Shown: in pieces, positions 23,921 through 25,087 of the stretch | How positions within the stretch are numbered: position 1 is the stretch's first letter | Layout of the letters: every line of letters begins with the position of its first letter | IMG/VR virus record: IMGVR_UViG_3300047392_000131 | Location: 1-25,087 of that record | Reading direction: 5' to 3' (one strand) | DNA from: a virus | DNA: 25,087 bases | The notes under the pieces: model-generated | What the model was told of the DNA's origin: nothing | Seen by the model: the letters and a program-made list of their open reading frames with translations, nothing else | The model's database searches: none | Position numbers and translations under genes: made by a program

Positions 23921-24615
23921 GCAGCCCCCCTCGGTATGGCCATGCGCTGGCGTAGGCCTTCGATCAGATCGCGCACCCTCTCCGGGTTCGCGGTCGCCTG
24001 GCCAGGTGCGGGCAGCGCTTCCATGCGCGGCGGGACCGGCGGTAGTTCCTCCTTGGCAAGTTGCTCATCGAGGATGCGAGTCCAGCGCACCTTCGCGCGA
24101 TCCCAGCTCGCCTGCCGCAACTCCCATGAGCCAAACTTCACGGCAGCCCAGTAGATGGCTGGCTTGCTCCAGGTGTCCGTGCCGTTGTCGCGCTGGCGCA
24201 TTTGCTTGACGGCCTCGATGAACGCGGCTTCATGGTCCACGGGTGGACGGCACAGCAGCAAGAATTCGGGCAGCGTTGGTGGCCAGACGCGCGACATGCA
24301 AGCGGACAGTCCGCGCTGGACTTCCTCAGGCGTGTAGCTGGACAGAGCAAAGCCCCACATGGCTCGCATGTCTCGTGGCGTGATCCCGCGCCACTGATCG
24401 TTAAACTTCTGACCATAGATGCAGATGAGGACTTTCATCAAGCCCCGCATCTGATCGTCGCTCGCAACCCATTCAACAGGAACCGTCATGCCAGAAGCAC
24501 TCAGGAAGCACTCCATCGAATCCATCGAACGTGCGTTCTCGGACGCACTCGAACGGCTAACCGGAAAAGCCGTGTCCGTGTCCATCAAGTCGGTGGATTT
24601 CGGGGCGTTAGACAT
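23917..24615 (-). CDS. Lambda-P-like replication protein (putative helicase loader)
   Basis: This 232-residue protein resembles the lambda P family, which recruits and loads the host replicative helicase DnaB at the phage origin. Visible hallmarks are LICIYGQKFNDQW at about residue 62, PPTLPEFLLLCRPP at about residue 112, and a middle segment reading TWSKPAIYWAAVKFGSWELR near residues 147-166. The same layout (MYGHKF-type, PTISEF-type and HPAVYLA-type text) is known to me in lambda-P-like proteins. It overlaps the initiator by 8 bases. A GGGAGG ribosome-binding site precedes the ATG at 24615, which supports that start. The first 42 residues are Ser/Met-rich and lie antisense to a candidate plus-strand ORF. 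Translation could therefore begin instead at ATG 24489, giving 190 residues, though no good ribosome-binding site is seen there. Confidence 0.7.
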   Translation of the reverse strand: MSNAPKSTDLMDTDTAFPVSRSSASENARSMDSMECFLSASGMTVPVEWVASDDQMRGLMKVLICIYGQKFNDQWRGITPRDMRAMWGFALSSYTPEEVQRGLSACMSRVWPPTLPEFLLLCRPPVDHEAAFIEAVKQMRQRDNGTDTWSKPAIYWAAVKFGSWELRQASWDRAKVRWTRILDEQLAKEELPPVPPRMEALPAPGQATANPERVRDLIEGLRQRMAIPRGAA

Positions 24616-24694
24616 TTCCGCCTCCCTTCAACTCAGCGTCCACAACCGCACCGACGGCACCGACCCGTTCGCCGTAGAACAGCCCAGCGCTTGA
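24488..24694 (+). CDS. Candidate antisense small protein, 68 aa (unknown function)
   Basis: This is the only plus-strand ORF in the window that looks like a natural protein. It predicts an amphipathic helix (about residues 8-26, with IESIERAFSDALERL) followed by alternating beta-type text (VSVSIKSVDFGALDISASLQ). A ribosome-binding-like AGGAA lies at suitable spacing before the ATG. About 70% of third codon positions are G or C. On the other strand, the same DNA encodes the Ser/Met-rich, poorly ordered N-terminus of the helicase loader and the atypical tail of the initiator. These observations favour the plus-strand reading, but no promoter or homologue is known to me. It could equally be a chance ORF. 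Its ATG shares a CATG palindrome with an alternative minus-strand ATG at 24489. Confidence 0.3.
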   Translation: MPEALRKHSIESIERAFSDALERLTGKAVSVSIKSVDFGALDISASLQLSVHNRTDGTDPFAVEQPSA

Positions 24695-25087
24695 GCATGA
24701 TTCGGGCGTGATGTCGATGACGTTGGATGTCGTGCGCCCGATCAGCTCATCAACCCATTCCTGATCGGCCGCCTGGCGCGCGGCCTTGGACTGCGGCACG
24801 ACCACGCCAGGCTTCTGCCCGGCAACCCAATCCGCCTTGAAGCCCTGCCAGCCACGGGCGCAGCACATGGCCAGCGCATCGTGCAGGCCCATGCCGGCCT
24901 TCGCGGCTTCGCGCTGGATGCCGTCCAGGGCGGTCTGGGTCAGCGGTGCGCGCTTGGCCTTGCGCATGGCCATGAAGTCGGACCAGACACGCTCAGAGAC
25001 AATCTCGGGTCGCTCGATGGGACGAGAGCGCGGAGCGCGTTTATCTTCTGAACGTAGTGAAGAAGATATAGGTGATGGTGAAGGGCA
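24608..25087 (-). CDS. Phage replication initiation protein, C-terminal part (runs off right edge)
   Basis: The reading frame is open from the window edge to the stop at 24608, giving 159 visible residues, so the N-terminal DNA-binding part lies outside. The visible part begins with a Ser/Arg-rich linker. It continues with a segment reading VWSDFMAMRKAKRAPLTQTA and then a helical stretch with CCARGWQGFKADWV. That pattern is well known at the C-terminus of phage replication initiators of the lambda-O-like or DUF1376-containing type in proteobacteria. The gene is followed directly by a lambda-P-like gene with an 8-base overlap, which is the usual O-P order and supports a role in origin recognition and helicase loading. 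The internal ATG at 24973 is probably not the true start, because the frame and the conserved text continue upstream of it. The last 30 residues look atypical and overlap an opposite-strand ORF. The family assignment is from memory. Confidence 0.7.
   Translation of the reverse strand, partial: CPSPSPISSSLRSEDKRAPRSRPIERPEIVSERVWSDFMAMRKAKRAPLTQTALDGIQREAAKAGMGLHDALAMCCARGWQGFKADWVAGQKPGVVVPQSKAARQAADQEWVDELIGRTTSNVIDITPESCSSAGLFYGERVGAVGAVVDAELKGGGNV

Overview
The window is part of a tailed-phage genome or prophage. Nearly all genes lie on the minus strand and are transcribed from position 25087 towards 1. GC is high (by eye about 60-65%). Gene content (RusA resolvase, DUF1367-like protein, terminase, portal, HK97-type capsid, P22 gp10-like tail protein, internal virion proteins, a giant polyvalent ejection-type protein) suggests a podovirus-like temperate phage of a Burkholderiales host, perhaps Comamonadaceae. 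The host and morphotype are inferences from family knowledge. No integrase, repressor, lysis gene, tRNA or CRISPR array was seen. Genes are packed tightly: many neighbours overlap by 4 bases (ATGA, GTGA or TTGA), so translational coupling is the rule.

Layout in the direction of transcription. 25087-21520 is the replication and recombination (nin-like) region: the C-terminal end of a replication initiator, a lambda-P-like helicase loader, two small zinc-ribbon proteins, a DUF1367-like protein, a Ref/HNH-like nuclease, an SH3-like small protein, RusA, and two unknowns. 21523-14692 is packaging and head: terminase small and large subunits, portal, scaffold-like protein, a small capsid staple/decoration-like protein, a doubtful small ORF and the major capsid protein, followed by a hairpin. 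14620-9794 is the most unusual part, described below. 9782-7222 holds a small membrane protein, an unknown, a head-tail adaptor candidate and a P22 gp10-like tail protein. 7222-1 holds a GNAT-like protein, three internal-virion-type proteins and a giant polyvalent protein. The giant protein carries a ddrB-ParB-like domain and an HEXXH-containing domain, is broken by an apparent -1 frameshift near 3637, and runs off the left edge.

The likely undescribed system is the cassette at 14284-9794. A collagen-like fibre has about 75 Gly-X-Y triplets in three blocks, and all nine of its cysteines lie in the last 65 residues, ending in alternating Asn-Cys. It is followed, with coupled starts, by a protein with a probable Ig-like C-terminus, a probable 2-oxoglutarate/Fe(II) oxygenase, and a radical SAM enzyme with a complete seven-cysteine SPASM domain. 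I infer that the phage carries its own post-translational modification enzymes for its fibre: the SPASM enzyme acting on the Cys/Asn-rich tip, as in RiPP maturation, and the oxygenase on the fibre or the Ig-like partner. The cassette sits between capsid and head-tail genes. The fibre tip has visibly lower GC than its surroundings, which suggests acquisition as a unit.

Two further points deserve attention: the frameshift in the giant polyvalent protein, and a natural-looking plus-strand ORF (24488-24694) antisense to the junction of the two replication genes.
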